Positions 48,352 to 57,992 of a stretch of 64,000 bases of DNA are shown one piece after another. The notes under the pieces are model-generated. The model was not told where the DNA came from. It worked only from the letters and a program-made list of their open reading frames with translations, and did no database searches. Position 1 is the stretch's first letter, and each line of letters opens with the position of its first letter. Both the position numbers and the translations under genes were made by a program. The DNA comes from Pseudomonas phenolilytica (GTDB lineage Bacteria > Pseudomonadota > Gammaproteobacteria > Pseudomonadales > Pseudomonadaceae): the NCBI RefSeq assembly GCF_021432765.1, contig NZ_CP058908.1, forward strand, positions 2,310,001-2,374,000, given 5' to 3'.

Positions 48352-48385
48352 ACATGTCTTGCGACGCTTCAAGGAGAAGAACAAC

Positions 48386-49537
48386 GTGAAACACCCGAGA
48401 AAAACATTGCGTGAGGTTCGGCTGGCGCCACTGGCGGTGCTGCTCCTGCTGGCCGGCTGTGGCGAAAAGACGGCGGAACAGGCCGCGGCGCCGGTGCCCG
48501 AGGTCGGCGTCTACACCGTGCAGGCGCAGCCGCTGACGCTGACCACCGACCTGCCGGGTCGCACCAGCGCCTACCGGGTCGCCGAGGTGCGCCCGCAGGT
48601 TTCCGGCATCCTCCAGCAGCGCCTGTTCACCGAGGGCTCGGAGGTGAAGAAAGGCCAGCAGCTGTACCAGATCGATCCGCGCACCTACGAGGCGCGCCTG
48701 GCCCGCGCCGAAGCCAACCTGACCACCGCCGAGAACCTGGCCCGCCGCTACGAGCGTCTGCTGAAGACCAATGCGGTCAGCCAGCAGCAGTACGACGACG
48801 CCCAGGCCGCCTGGAAGCAGGCGCAGGCGGAAGTGCAGGTGGCACGCATCGACGTGCAGTACACCAAGGTGCTGGCGCCGATCTCCGGGCGCATCGGCCG
48901 CTCGGCGGTGACCGAGGGGGCGCTGGTCACCAACGGCCAGGCCCAGGAACTGGCCACCGTGACCCAGCTCGATCCGATCTACGTGGACGTCAACCAGCCG
49001 ATCACCAAGCTGCTCGGCCTGCGCCGCGCGCTGGAATCCGGCCGCCTGCAGAGTTCCGGTGACAACCAGGCCGAGGTCAGCCTGACCCTGGACGACGGCA
49101 GCGCCTATCCGTTGCCCGGTACCCTGAAGTTCTCCGAGGTGAGCGTCGACCCGACCACCGGCTCGGTGACGTTGCGCGCCGAATTTCCCAACCCGGACCG
49201 CAAGCTGCTGCCCGGCATGTTCGTGCATGCGCTGCTCAAGGAAGGCACCCAGCAGGACGCCATCCTCGTGCCGCAGCAGGCGGTCAGTCGCGATGCGCGC
49301 GGCGTGCCCAGCGTCTGGGTGGTCAAGCCGGACGACAGCGTCGAGCGGCGCGAAGTCGAGACATTGCGCACCGTCGGCAATGCCTGGCTGATCGGCAAGG
49401 GCGTCGCCGATGGCGAACGGGTGGTCACCGAAGGCACGCAGCGGGTGCGCAGCGGCATCACCGTCAAGCCGGTGGCGGCCAGCAACGTCAGACTGGTCGC
49501 CGAGTTCGCTCCGAAGACCGACGCCGTCGCCAACTAA
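48386..49537 (+). CDS. RND efflux periplasmic adaptor lipoprotein (MexA/TtgA/TtgG type)
   Basis: This membrane-fusion protein links the RND pump to its outer-membrane channel. From GTG 48386 it has 383 residues, with a lipoprotein signal and lipobox LLAGCGEK (Cys near residue 25). A lipoyl/barrel-sandwich half-motif ([30 protein letters not shown]), a long helical hairpin (~95-165), and beta-barrel and membrane-proximal domains follow. AAGGAG lies at a good distance from GTG; the TTG nine codons earlier lacks a site. The pump gene follows at 14 bp. Confidence 0.95.
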   Translation: MKHPRKTLREVRLAPLAVLLLLAGCGEKTAEQAAAPVPEVGVYTVQAQPLTLTTDLPGRTSAYRVAEVRPQVSGILQQRLFTEGSEVKKGQQLYQIDPRTYEARLARAEANLTTAENLARRYERLLKTNAVSQQQYDDAQAAWKQAQAEVQVARIDVQYTKVLAPISGRIGRSAVTEGALVTNGQAQELATVTQLDPIYVDVNQPITKLLGLRRALESGRLQSSGDNQAEVSLTLDDGSAYPLPGTLKFSEVSVDPTTGSVTLRAEFPNPDRKLLPGMFVHALLKEGTQQDAILVPQQAVSRDARGVPSVWVVKPDDSVERREVETLRTVGNAWLIGKGVADGERVVTEGTQRVRSGITVKPVAASNVRLVAEFAPKTDAVAN

Positions 49538-49551
49538 GGAGCAAGCCGTAC

Positions 49552-52500
49552 ATGTCCCGTTTTTTCATTGACCGGCCGATCTTCGCCTGGGTGCTGGCGA
49601 TCGTCGCCATGCTCGCCGGCGCGTTGTCGCTGGTGAAAATGCCGATCAGCCAGTACCCGAACATCGCCGCCCCGGCGGTGGCCATCCAGGTCAGCTACCC
49701 CGGCGCCTCCGCGCAGACCGTGCAGGACACCGTGGTGCAGGTCATCGAGCAGCAGCTCAGCGGCCTCGACGGCTTCCGCTACATGTCCGCGGAGAGCAAT
49801 TCCGACGGCAGCATGACCATCATCGTGACCTTCGAGCAGGGCACCAACCCGGACATCGCCCAGGTGCAGGTGCAGAACAAACTGCAGCTGGCCACCCCGC
49901 GTCTGCCTGAAGAAGTGCAGCGCCAGGGCCTGCGCGTGGTGAAGTACCAGAAGAACTTCTTCCTGATCATCGGTCTGGCCGATACCACCGGCAAGATGAG
50001 CAACTTCGACCTCGGCAACCTGATCGCCTCGCAGCTGCAGGACCCGATTTCGCGCATCGACGGTGTCGGCGACTACCTGCTGTTCGGCTCGCCTTACGCC
50101 ATGCGCATCTGGCTCGATCCGGCCAAGCTCAACAGCTACCAGCTGACGCCTGGCGACGTCGCCAATGCCATCCGCGAACAGAACGTGCAGGTGTCCTCCG
50201 GGCAGCTCGGCGGTCTGCCGACGCTCAGCGGCGTGCAGCTCAACGCCACGGTGCTGGGCAAGACGCGCATGACCACGCCCGAGGAGTTCGAGGAAATCCT
50301 GGTCAAGGTCAAGGCCGACGGCTCACAGGTGCGCGTCAAGGACATCGCCCGCGTCGAGCTGGGTGCCGACAACTTCTCCATTTCCAGCAAGCGCAACGGC
50401 GAACCCTCGGCGGGCCTGGCGCTGCGCCTGGCTTCCGGCGGCAACCTGCTGGAGACCGTGGCCGCGGTGAAGGCCGCGATGGAAAAACAGAAAGCCTACC
50501 TGCCCGAAGGCGTCGAGGTGGTCTATCCCTACGACACCACGCCGGTGGTGGAGGCCTCGATCAGTTCGGTGGTGCACACCATCATCGAGGCGGTGGTGCT
50601 GGTCTTCCTGGTGATGTACCTGTTCCTGCAGAACTTCCGCGCCACGCTGATTCCGACCCTCGCGGTGCCGGTCGTGCTGCTCGGCGCCTTCGCGCTGCTG
50701 CCGTACTTCGGCCTGAGCATCAACGTGCTGACCATGTACGCGATGGTGCTGGCCATCGGTCTGCTGGTGGACGATGCCATCGTGGTGGTGGAGAACGTCG
50801 AGCGCCTGATGCACGAGGAGGGCCTGTCGCCGCTGGAAGCCACGCGCAAGTCGATGGGGCAGATCCAGGGTGCGCTGGTCGGCATCGGCCTGGTGCTGTC
50901 GGCGGTGTTCGTGCCGATGGCCTTCTTCGGCGGTTCGGCGGGGATCATCTACAAGCAGTTCGCCGTGACCATTGTGCTTTGCATGGGCCTGTCGGTGCTG
51001 GTCGCGCTGATCTTCACCCCGGCGCTGTGCGCCACCATCCTGAAGAAGCCCAAAGGCGACGCCCACCACGAGAAGAAGGGCTTCTTCGGCTGGTTCAACC
51101 GCACCTTCGAGCGCGGCACCGCCCGTTTCGAGCGCGGCGTCGGCGGCATGCTCAAGCACCGCGGGCGCTACCTGCTGGCCTTCGTGCTGATCACTGCCGG
51201 CACCGGCTACCTGTTCACCCAGATTCCCAAGGCCTTCCTGCCCAACGAGGACCAGGGCCTGATGATGGTGGAAGTGCGCATGCCGGTTAACTCCTCCGCA
51301 GAGCGCACCGGTGCGGTACTTCAGCAGGTGCAGGACTATCTGAAGGAAGAGGAAGGCGAGCTGATCCAGCACGTGCTGACCGTCAACGGCTTCAACTTCG
51401 CCGGTCGTGGGCAGAACTCCGGCCTCGGTCTGGTCATGCTCAAGGGCTGGGACCAGCGCGCCGCGGAGGGTCAGGACGTGTTCAGCATCGCCGAGCGCGC
51501 CAACGCCCATTTCGCGACGATCAAGGACGCCACCGTGATGGCCTTCGTGCCACCGGCGATCCTGGAAATGGGTAACGCGATGGGTTTCAACCTCTATCTG
51601 CAGGACAACGCTGGCGTCGGTCATGCGGCATTGATGGAGGCGCGCAACCAGTTCCTGCAACTGGCCGGCGAGCATCCGAAGCTGCGCGCGGTGCGCCCCA
51701 ACGGCAAGGACGACGAGCCGCAGTTCCAGGTCAACATCGACGATGAGAAGGCCCGTGCGCTGCAGGTCAGCATCGCGTCGATCAACCAGACCATGTCGGC
51801 GGCCTGGGGCTCGATGTACGTCAACGACTTCATCGACCGCGGCCGGGTCAAGCGCGTGTATATCCAGGGTGAGGAGACCGCGCGCATCACGCCGGAGGAT
51901 TTCGACAAGTGGTACGTGCGCAACGCCCTCGGTGAGATGGTGCCGTTCTCGGCCTTCGCCACCGGCGAATGGACCTTCGGCTCGCCCAAGCTGGAGCGCT
52001 ACGGCGGCATCTCCTCGGTGGAAATCCTCGGCGAACCGGCACCGGGCTACAGCACCGGCGACGCCATGGTGGCCATCGCTGAAATCATGCAGCAACTGCC
52101 GCCGGGGATCGGCCTGAGCTACACCGGGCTTTCCTACGAGGAAATCCAGACCGGTGACCAGGCGCCGATGCTCTACGCGCTGACCGTGCTGATCGTGTTC
52201 CTCTGCCTGGCGGCGCTCTACGAGAGCTGGTCGGTGCCGGCGGCGGTGATGCTGGTGGTGCCGCTGGGCATCCTCGGCTCGGTGCTCGCCACGCTGTTCC
52301 GGGATCTCACCGCCGACGTCTATTTCCAGATCGGCCTGATGACCACGGTCGGCCTGTCGGCGAAGAACGCCATCCTCATCGTCGAGTTCGCCAAGGACCT
52401 TTATGAGAAGGAAGGCATGCCGCTGGTCCAGGCGGCGGTGCACGCGGCGCGTCTGCGCCTGCGCCCCATCGTCATGACCTCGCTGGCGTTCACCTTCGGC

Positions 52501-52710
52501 GTGCTGCCAATGGCCCTGGCCAGTGGCGCCGGCGCCGGCAGCCAGCATTCGGTGGCGACCGGGGTGGTCGGCGGGATGATTACCGCCACCGTGCTTGCGG
52601 TGTTCTTCGTGCCGCTGTTCTACGTGGTGGTGGTCAAGCTCTTCGAGGGCCGCAAGAAGCCGCACGCCGTTGCCGAAGCCGAAGCCGAAGCCGAAGGAGA
52701 AACCGCATGA
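49552..52710 (+). CDS. RND multidrug/solvent efflux pump, inner-membrane subunit (MexB/TtgB/TtgH type)
   Basis: This HAE1-family proton-driven drug exporter has 1052 residues and 12 membrane helices in two repeats with large periplasmic loops. The proton-relay Asp pair is visible in [20 protein letters not shown] (near residue 407). The C-terminal half has [22 protein letters not shown] with the conserved Lys (near residue 940). The tail ends in a short Glu/Ala repeat. The full proton-relay set fits an active pump. Its stop overlaps the ATG of the outer-membrane gene. The substrate range (solvents, antibiotics) is inferred from IclR linkage and family. Confidence 0.96.
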   Translation: MSRFFIDRPIFAWVLAIVAMLAGALSLVKMPISQYPNIAAPAVAIQVSYPGASAQTVQDTVVQVIEQQLSGLDGFRYMSAESNSDGSMTIIVTFEQGTNPDIAQVQVQNKLQLATPRLPEEVQRQGLRVVKYQKNFFLIIGLADTTGKMSNFDLGNLIASQLQDPISRIDGVGDYLLFGSPYAMRIWLDPAKLNSYQLTPGDVANAIREQNVQVSSGQLGGLPTLSGVQLNATVLGKTRMTTPEEFEEILVKVKADGSQVRVKDIARVELGADNFSISSKRNGEPSAGLALRLASGGNLLETVAAVKAAMEKQKAYLPEGVEVVYPYDTTPVVEASISSVVHTIIEAVVLVFLVMYLFLQNFRATLIPTLAVPVVLLGAFALLPYFGLSINVLTMYAMVLAIGLLVDDAIVVVENVERLMHEEGLSPLEATRKSMGQIQGALVGIGLVLSAVFVPMAFFGGSAGIIYKQFAVTIVLCMGLSVLVALIFTPALCATILKKPKGDAHHEKKGFFGWFNRTFERGTARFERGVGGMLKHRGRYLLAFVLITAGTGYLFTQIPKAFLPNEDQGLMMVEVRMPVNSSAERTGAVLQQVQDYLKEEEGELIQHVLTVNGFNFAGRGQNSGLGLVMLKGWDQRAAEGQDVFSIAERANAHFATIKDATVMAFVPPAILEMGNAMGFNLYLQDNAGVGHAALMEARNQFLQLAGEHPKLRAVRPNGKDDEPQFQVNIDDEKARALQVSIASINQTMSAAWGSMYVNDFIDRGRVKRVYIQGEETARITPEDFDKWYVRNALGEMVPFSAFATGEWTFGSPKLERYGGISSVEILGEPAPGYSTGDAMVAIAEIMQQLPPGIGLSYTGLSYEEIQTGDQAPMLYALTVLIVFLCLAALYESWSVPAAVMLVVPLGILGSVLATLFRDLTADVYFQIGLMTTVGLSAKNAILIVEFAKDLYEKEGMPLVQAAVHAARLRLRPIVMTSLAFTFGVLPMALASGAGAGSQHSVATGVVGGMITATVLAVFFVPLFYVVVVKLFEGRKKPHAVAEAEAEAEGETA

Positions 52711-54164
52711 AGTTCAAGCCTTTGACCCTCGCGGTTGCCCTGGCACTGGGCGGCTGCAGTCTGATCCCGCAGTACGAGCGACCGCAGGCGCCGATCGAGG
52801 CCGACTGGCCGCAGGGCGCGGCGTACGATCAGGCGGAGCAGGGCGACGCGCGCGCGGCCGATCTGCGCTGGCAGGAGTTTTTCCGCGACGCCGCGCTGCG
52901 CGAGCTGATCGGCGTGGCGCTGCAGAACAACCGCGACCTGCGTCAGGCCGCGCTGAACGTCGAGGCCTACCGCGCGTTGCACCGCATCCAGCGTGCCGAG
53001 CTGTTCCCCGGCGTCGACGCGGGCGGCAGTGGCAGTCGCCAGCGCCTGCCGGACGACCTCTCGCCGACCGGCGAGGCGGGTATCCAGAGCCGCTATGACG
53101 TGGGGCTGGGCGTATCCTACGAGCTGGACGCCTTCGGCCGCATCCGCAGCCTCAGCCGCGCCGCGCTGGAGCAGTACCTGGCCAGCGAAGAAGCCCAGCG
53201 CAGCGTGCACATCGCCCTGGTCGGCGACGTCGCCACCGCCTATTTCGCCTGGCGCACCGACCAGGCGCTGCTGGAGCTGACCGAGGCCACGCTGGAAAGC
53301 TACCGGCAGAGCCTGTCGCTGATCGAAGCCAGTGCCGAAGCCGGCACCGCCTCGGAGCTGGACGTGCGCCAGGCGCGCACCCTGGTCGATCAGGCGCGTA
53401 CGCAAAAGGCGCTGTATACCCGGCTCATCGCCGAGGATGCCAACGCCCTGCGCCTGTTGCTGGGGGCGGCGATTCCGCGCGATCTACCGGCTGGTGGCAA
53501 GCTGCAGATGGATACGCTGGCCGACTTCCCCGCCGGGCTGCCGGCCGATCTGCTGCTGCGTCGCCCGGACATCCGCGCCGCGGAGCACCGCCTGCTGGCC
53601 GCCAACGCCAACATCGGCGCGGCGCGCGCGGCGTTCTTCCCGAGCATCAGCCTGACCGGCAGCGCCGGCACCGCCAGCAGCGAACTGGACGGTCTGTTCG
53701 ACGGCGGTTCCGGCGCCTGGAGTCTGGTCCCTCGGATCAACCTGCCGATCTTCACGGCCGGGCGGTTGAAGGCCAACCTCGACTACGCCGAGATCCAGAA
53801 GGACATCCACGTCGCGGCTTACGAAAAGGCCATCCAGACCGCCTTCCGCGAAGTCGCCGACGGCCTCGCCGCGCGCGGTACCTACGACGAACAGGTACAG
53901 GCGCAGAGCGATCTGGTCGACAATAACCGCGCCTACTACCAGCTGGCCCGCCAGCGTTACGACGAGGGCGTGGACACCTACCTCACCGTGCTCGACGCCC
54001 AGCGCGAGCTGTTCGCGTCGCAGCGCCAGTTGCTCAGCGACCACCTGCTGCAGCTGAACCGCGAAGTCCAGCTGTATCGCGCCCTGGGTGGCGGCTGGAA
54101 GACGGACACGGCCGAGCGTTCGGCCGCGAGGGCTGATGGCCCTGCAACACTCACCATGAACTGA
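52707..54164 (+). CDS. RND efflux outer-membrane channel lipoprotein (OprM/TtgC/TtgI type)
   Basis: This TolC-like outer-membrane factor completes the tripartite pump. The 485-residue product has a lipoprotein signal with lipobox [14 protein letters not shown] (Cys near residue 17). It carries two internal repeats of the OEP family ([47 protein letters not shown]), forming the alpha-beta barrel. It overlaps the pump gene by ATGA and is followed at 15 bp by the PagL gene. Confidence 0.95.
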   Translation: MKFKPLTLAVALALGGCSLIPQYERPQAPIEADWPQGAAYDQAEQGDARAADLRWQEFFRDAALRELIGVALQNNRDLRQAALNVEAYRALHRIQRAELFPGVDAGGSGSRQRLPDDLSPTGEAGIQSRYDVGLGVSYELDAFGRIRSLSRAALEQYLASEEAQRSVHIALVGDVATAYFAWRTDQALLELTEATLESYRQSLSLIEASAEAGTASELDVRQARTLVDQARTQKALYTRLIAEDANALRLLLGAAIPRDLPAGGKLQMDTLADFPAGLPADLLLRRPDIRAAEHRLLAANANIGAARAAFFPSISLTGSAGTASSELDGLFDGGSGAWSLVPRINLPIFTAGRLKANLDYAEIQKDIHVAAYEKAIQTAFREVADGLAARGTYDEQVQAQSDLVDNNRAYYQLARQRYDEGVDTYLTVLDAQRELFASQRQLLSDHLLQLNREVQLYRALGGGWKTDTAERSAARADGPATLTMN

Positions 54165-54179
54165 AGTAAGGAGTTCGTT

Positions 54180-54698
54180 TTGATCAATCGCATGATTCTG
54201 GGCGGCGCGCTGGCGCTGGGTCTGGCCGCCGGCCCCGTGGCCGCCGCTGAAGTATCGGGTGCTCTGGGCGTCACCGGGCAGGGCGACATGACCTTCCGTG
54301 CCAGCCTGGCGCAGGCCTGGGACAAGAGCTGGTGGCAGAGCGAGACCGGTCAGCTGAGCGGCTACTGGGATGCGGCCTACACCTACTGGGAGGGGGGCGA
54401 CGACTATTCCGGTGCGCACTCGCTGTCGTTCAGTCCGGTGTTCACCTATGAATTCGCCGGCTGGCGCTACACCCCGTACATCGAGGCCAGCATCGGCGTC
54501 GCGTTCTTCTCCAAGACTGACGTCGGCGAGCAGCAGCTGGGCTCCTCGTTCAACTTCGAGGATCGCCTGGGCGTCGGCCTGAAACTGCCGGGCGAGCGCA
54601 AGGTCGGCCTGCGTGCCATGCATTACTCCAACGCCGGCATCAAGCAGCCGAACGACGGCATCGAGTCTTACTCGCTGTTCTACAGCCAGGCGTTCTGA
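54180..54698 (+). CDS. pagL: Lipid A 3-O-deacylase PagL
   Basis: PagL is an outer-membrane beta-barrel esterase that removes the 3-O acyl chain of lipid A. The 172-residue product has a signal peptide (residues ~1-23, ending AAAEV) and about eight amphipathic strands. The catalytic motif is AMHYSNAGIKQPNDGIESY, with the His-Ser pair and downstream Glu of the known triad. It ends in aromatic F. TTG 54180 follows AGGAG; ATG 54192 is the alternative start. It is 15 bp behind the RND channel gene, an unusual setting that suggests co-expression with efflux. Confidence 0.93.
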   Translation: MINRMILGGALALGLAAGPVAAAEVSGALGVTGQGDMTFRASLAQAWDKSWWQSETGQLSGYWDAAYTYWEGGDDYSGAHSLSFSPVFTYEFAGWRYTPYIEASIGVAFFSKTDVGEQQLGSSFNFEDRLGVGLKLPGERKVGLRAMHYSNAGIKQPNDGIESYSLFYSQAF

Positions 54699-54705
54699 CC
54701 TGGCC

Positions 54706-54727
54706 GGGCCTGGCGGTAGCCAGGCCC
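54706..54727 (+). terminator. Hairpin after pagL, putative terminator of the pump operon
   Basis: GGGCCTGGC (54706-54714) and GCCAGGCCC (54719-54727) form a perfect 9-bp stem with loop GGTA, 8 bp after the pagL stop. No T run follows. It marks the likely 3' end of the pump-pagL transcript. Confidence 0.5.
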
Positions 54728-54844
54728 GCATTCCGCCGCAGCCCGTCCGAGGCGCGCGGTGCATTCATCCGAAATCGTGCGATAACCGAACGGACGGGTG
54801 TTGTCCGTTGGTCGAATCTCCTATGCTGGCATCACTCGCTATTC

Positions 54845-54858
54845 TTGATCTCGATCAA
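54845..54858. promoter_or_regulatory. Perfect FNR/Anr/Dnr-type box upstream of benR
   Basis: TTGATCTCGATCAA fits TTGAT-N4-ATCAA exactly and is a full palindrome in its half-sites. It lies about 93 bp before the benR start. A possible benR -10 (TATAAA, 54925-54930) puts the box centre near -85. This placement fits regulation at a distance or repression better than class II activation. Only the sequence match is seen. Confidence 0.65.
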
Positions 54859-54950
54859 TGTTGTGTCTGTTGACAGTGATCGCGACCCGAGAACGGTGAC
54901 GGCCAGACCGCACCGCAGGCGAACTATAAAAACAAACCGAGTGCCCTGTG

Positions 54951-55904
54951 ATGGAACGACTGCTGAACGAAAGAAGCAGGATCTTCGCGCATGCCGATCC
55001 GCATGCCGTTTCGGAGTACGTCAACCAGTACGTTGGCGCGCACTGCATTCGGCTGCCGCGCACCGGTAACCCGCAGGCGAGCCTCAATCACTGCACCTTC
55101 GGCAAGCTCGATCTGTGCCAGATCAGCTACGGCGGCAGCGTGCACGTCAGCTCGCCGGCGCTGGAAACCATCTATCACCTGCAGCTGCTGCAGCGCGGCC
55201 ACTGCCTGTGGCGCAGCCGTGGGCAGGAGCATTACTTCACGCCCGGCGAACTGCTGCTGATCAATCCCGACGATCCGGTCGACCTGACCTATTCGGACGA
55301 TTGCGAGAAGCTCATCGTCAAGCTGCCGGCCTCATTCCTCGAACGGGCCTGCAGCGAGAACCAGTGGCGCGCACCGGCCGAGGGCATCCGCTTCAGCAGC
55401 AACCGTCATGCGCTCGGCGAGCTTGACGGCTTCGACAGCCTGATCGGCCTGGTTTGCCGTGAGGCCGGCTCCGCACAGAGCATCCCGCAGATTCAGGAGC
55501 AGTACAGCCGGATCATTGCCAGCAAGCTGCTCTGCACACTGGCCAACAACATACGTCGCGATCCGTTCGGCGACAGCTGCCCGTCGTTCGGTCGGCTCAG
55601 CGATTACATCGACGAGCACCTGAAGAAGGACATCTCCGTCGAGCAGCTGGCCGAGTTGGCCAACATGAGCCTGCGCTCGCTGTATCTGCTGTTCGAGCGC
55701 AAGGTCGGCACCACGCCCAAGTCCTACATCCGCCAGCGCAAGCTGGAGCAGATCCACGGGCGGCTGAGCGATCCCTCGGCTAAGGTGCGCAACATCACCG
55801 AGATCGCCATGGACTACGGCTTCATGCACCTGGGCCGTTTTTCGGAAAGCTACAAGAGCACCTTCGGCGAGCTGCCTTCAGACACCCTGCGTCGCCATCA
55901 CTGA
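54951..55904 (+). CDS. benR: AraC/XylS-family activator of benzoate degradation, BenR
   Basis: BenR activates benABCD in response to benzoate. The 317-residue product has an N-terminal effector/dimer domain of the XylS type (YVGAHCIRLP, YHLQLLQRGHCLWRSRGQEHYFTPGELLLINPDDPV) and a C-terminal AraC DNA-binding domain. The latter carries two HTH units, ISVEQLAELANMSLRSLYLLFE (near residue 228) and ITEIAMDYGFMHLGRFSESYK (near 283). Either GTG 54948 or ATG 54951 may start it. It precedes benA in the same direction, separated by a strong terminator. Confidence 0.95.
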   Translation: MERLLNERSRIFAHADPHAVSEYVNQYVGAHCIRLPRTGNPQASLNHCTFGKLDLCQISYGGSVHVSSPALETIYHLQLLQRGHCLWRSRGQEHYFTPGELLLINPDDPVDLTYSDDCEKLIVKLPASFLERACSENQWRAPAEGIRFSSNRHALGELDGFDSLIGLVCREAGSAQSIPQIQEQYSRIIASKLLCTLANNIRRDPFGDSCPSFGRLSDYIDEHLKKDISVEQLAELANMSLRSLYLLFERKVGTTPKSYIRQRKLEQIHGRLSDPSAKVRNITEIAMDYGFMHLGRFSESYKSTFGELPSDTLRRHH

Positions 55905-55912
55905 GTCCCCTT

Positions 55913-55949
55913 GAGGCGCTGCCATTCTGACGGCAGCGCCTCTTTTTCT
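55913..55949 (+). terminator. Rho-independent terminator after benR
   Basis: GAGGCGCTGCC (55913-55923) and GGCAGCGCCTC (55932-55942) form a perfect 11-bp stem with loop ATTCTGAC, followed by TTTTTCTT. It separates benR from the benA promoter. Confidence 0.95.
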
Positions 55950-56031
55950 TCCCGCTCTCCACCACCTACACCGCCATTCCGGGTGGCGATTTACCGTGCG
56001 CGTGCGTGCGGCAATCTGTCCTCTTGCGTTG

Positions 56032-56095
56032 TGCAGAAAACGGATAGAAGTCGTGCAGAAAACGGATATTGATGCCGCCGCCAGCGCCTTAGCCT
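56032..56095 (+). promoter_or_regulatory. benA promoter (Pb) with two BenR/XylS binding sites
   Basis: TGCAGAAAACGGATA occurs at 56032-56046 and again at 56054-56068. Both match the XylS half-site pair TGCA-N6-GGNTA perfectly and are 22 bp apart, two helical turns, as in the Pm promoter. A Pm-like -10 TAGCCT lies at 56090-56095, with the -35 region touching the proximal site. Transcription should start near 56102. Confidence 0.9.
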
Positions 56096-56132
56096 TCATC
56101 ACGTGGAAACAATAACAATGGAGGCCCCGGCC

Positions 56133-57494
56133 ATGTCCCTGGGAATCGATTACCTTGATTCGCTGCTCGATGAAGACAAAGAGAAGGGCATCTTTCGCTG
56201 CAAGCGCGAGATGTTCACCGACCCGCGGTTGTTCGAGCTGGAGATGAAGCACATCTTCGAGGGCAACTGGATCTACCTCGCGCACGAGAGCCAGATCCCC
56301 GAGAAGAACGACTACTACACCACTCAGATGGGCCGGCAGCCGATCTTCATCGCCCGCAACAAGGACGGCCAGCTCAACGCCTTCATCAATGCCTGCAGCC
56401 ATCGCGGCGCCATGCTGTGCCGCTTCAAGAGTGGCAACAAGGCGACGTACACCTGCCCGTTCCATGGCTGGACCTTCAACAACTCGGGCAAGCTGCTCAA
56501 GGTGAAGGACCCCAAGGAAGCCGGTTACCCCGACAGCTTCGACTGCGACGGCTCGCATGACCTGAAGAAGGTCGCGCGCTTCGAGTCCTACCGCGGCTTC
56601 CTGTTCGGCAGCCTGCGCGAGGACGTCGCCCCGCTGGAAGAATTCCTCGGCGAGTCGAAGAAGATCATCGACATGGTGGTCGACCAGTCGCCCGAAGGGA
56701 TCGAGGTTCTGCGCGGCTCCTCCACTTATGTATATGAAGGCAACTGGAAACTGCAGGCCGAGAACGGCGCCGACGGTTATCACGTCACCGCCGTGCACTG
56801 GAACTACGCGGCTACCCAGCAGCAGCGCAAGCTGAAAGAGGCCGGCGACGACATCCGCGCCATGAGCGCCGGCGGCTGGGGCAAGAAGGGCGGTGGTTTC
56901 TACTCCTTCGAGAATGGTCACCTGCTGCTCTGGACCCGCTGGGACAACCCGGAAGACCGCCCGCTGTACGCCCGCCGCGACGAGATGATCGCCGAGTTCG
57001 GCCAGGCGCGGACCGACTGGATGATCGAGAACTCGCGCAACCTGTGCCTCTACCCGAACCTGTACCTGATGGACCAGTTCGGCTCGCAGCTGCGCATCGC
57101 CAAGCCGCTGTCGGTGGACAAGACCGAAGTCACCATCTACTGCATCGCGCCCAAGGGCGAGAGCGCCGAGGCGCGTGCGCGGCGCATCCGCCAGTACGAA
57201 GACTTCTTCAACGTCAGTGGCATGGCCACCCCGGACGACCTCGAGGAGTTCCGCGCCTGCCAGCAAGGCTTTGCCGGTCGCGCCATGGAGTGGAACGACA
57301 TGTCCCGCGGCGCCAAGCACTGGATCGACGGTGCTGACGAAGGCGCCAAGGAAATCGACCTGCAGCCGCTGATGAGCGGTGCCCGCACCGAGGATGAAGG
57401 CCTGTTCGTGCTGCAGCACCACTACTGGCAGCAGCAGATGATCAAGGCGGTGAAGGCCGAGCAAGACCAGCTGATCCACGTGGAGGGCGCGTAA
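56133..57494 (+). CDS. benA: Benzoate 1,2-dioxygenase alpha subunit
   Basis: BenA is the catalytic subunit of the Rieske dioxygenase that turns benzoate into cis-1,2-dihydroxycyclohexadiene carboxylate. The 453-residue product has the Rieske ligands CSHRGAMLC and CPFHGW (near residues 89-114). The mononuclear iron site follows in [15 protein letters not shown] (near residue 210). I chose ATG 56133 because GGAGG lies 8 bp upstream; in-frame GTG 56103 and ATG 56118 are alternatives. benB starts inside the stop region (overlap of one base). Confidence 0.97.
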   Translation: MSLGIDYLDSLLDEDKEKGIFRCKREMFTDPRLFELEMKHIFEGNWIYLAHESQIPEKNDYYTTQMGRQPIFIARNKDGQLNAFINACSHRGAMLCRFKSGNKATYTCPFHGWTFNNSGKLLKVKDPKEAGYPDSFDCDGSHDLKKVARFESYRGFLFGSLREDVAPLEEFLGESKKIIDMVVDQSPEGIEVLRGSSTYVYEGNWKLQAENGADGYHVTAVHWNYAATQQQRKLKEAGDDIRAMSAGGWGKKGGGFYSFENGHLLLWTRWDNPEDRPLYARRDEMIAEFGQARTDWMIENSRNLCLYPNLYLMDQFGSQLRIAKPLSVDKTEVTIYCIAPKGESAEARARRIRQYEDFFNVSGMATPDDLEEFRACQQGFAGRAMEWNDMSRGAKHWIDGADEGAKEIDLQPLMSGARTEDEGLFVLQHHYWQQQMIKAVKAEQDQLIHVEGA

Positions 57495-57982
57495 TGACCA
57501 TCTCCTACGAAGCCGCACGCGACTTTCTCTATCGCGAAGCGCGCTACCTCGACGACAAGGACTGGGACAGCTGGCTGGAGCTGTATGCCGCCGACGCGAC
57601 CTTCTGGATGCCGGCCTGGGACGACCAGGACAAGCTCACCGAAGACCCGCAGAAGGAAATCTCGCTGATCTGGTACGGCAACCGCAGCGGTCTGGAAGAC
57701 CGGGTGTTCCGCATCCGCACCGAGCGTTCCAGCGCCACCATTCCGGATACCCGCACCTCGCACAACATCAGCAACCTGGAGCTGATCGAGCAGGGCGAGG
57801 GCGTCTGCAAGCTGCGCTTCAACTGGCACACGATGAGCTTCCGCTACAAGACCGTCGACCACTTCTACGGCACCAGCTTCTACACGCTCGACACCCGCGG
57901 CGAGAGCCCGCTGATCAAGCACAAGAAGGTCGTGCTGAAGAACGACTACATCCGCCAGTTGATCGACGTTTACCACCTGTGA
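57494..57982 (+). CDS. benB: Benzoate 1,2-dioxygenase beta subunit
   Basis: BenB is the small structural subunit of the benzoate dioxygenase hexamer. The 162-residue product has the cone-shaped ring-hydroxylating beta fold with FLYREARYLDDKDWDSWLELYAADATFWMP near the start and IRQLIDVYHL at the end. Length and partner match the family. It overlaps benA by one base and is 10 bp before benC. Confidence 0.97.
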   Translation: MTISYEAARDFLYREARYLDDKDWDSWLELYAADATFWMPAWDDQDKLTEDPQKEISLIWYGNRSGLEDRVFRIRTERSSATIPDTRTSHNISNLELIEQGEGVCKLRFNWHTMSFRYKTVDHFYGTSFYTLDTRGESPLIKHKKVVLKNDYIRQLIDVYHL

Positions 57983-57992
57983 GGGCAAGGCC

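Noticed and set aside
47402..49228. 608-codon version of the IclR gene
   Set aside because: The extra 348 codons run antisense through the pump adaptor gene; ATG 48184 gives the normal 260-residue IclR protein with a ribosome site.
50323..52665. 780-codon open frame antisense to the RND pump gene
   Set aside because: It has no recognisable domain, is His/Gln/Arg-rich as expected from the reverse reading of a GC-rich gene, and overlaps a fully convincing pump gene.
54870..54875. TTGACA upstream of benR considered as a -35 element
   Set aside because: No acceptable -10 is found 16-18 bp downstream; the nearest TATAAA is too far (49 bp).
56032..56068. Two identical 15-bp repeats considered as a CRISPR-like or phage repeat
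   Set aside because: Only two copies at 22-bp spacing, each an exact XylS/BenR site in front of benA; activator binding explains them fully.
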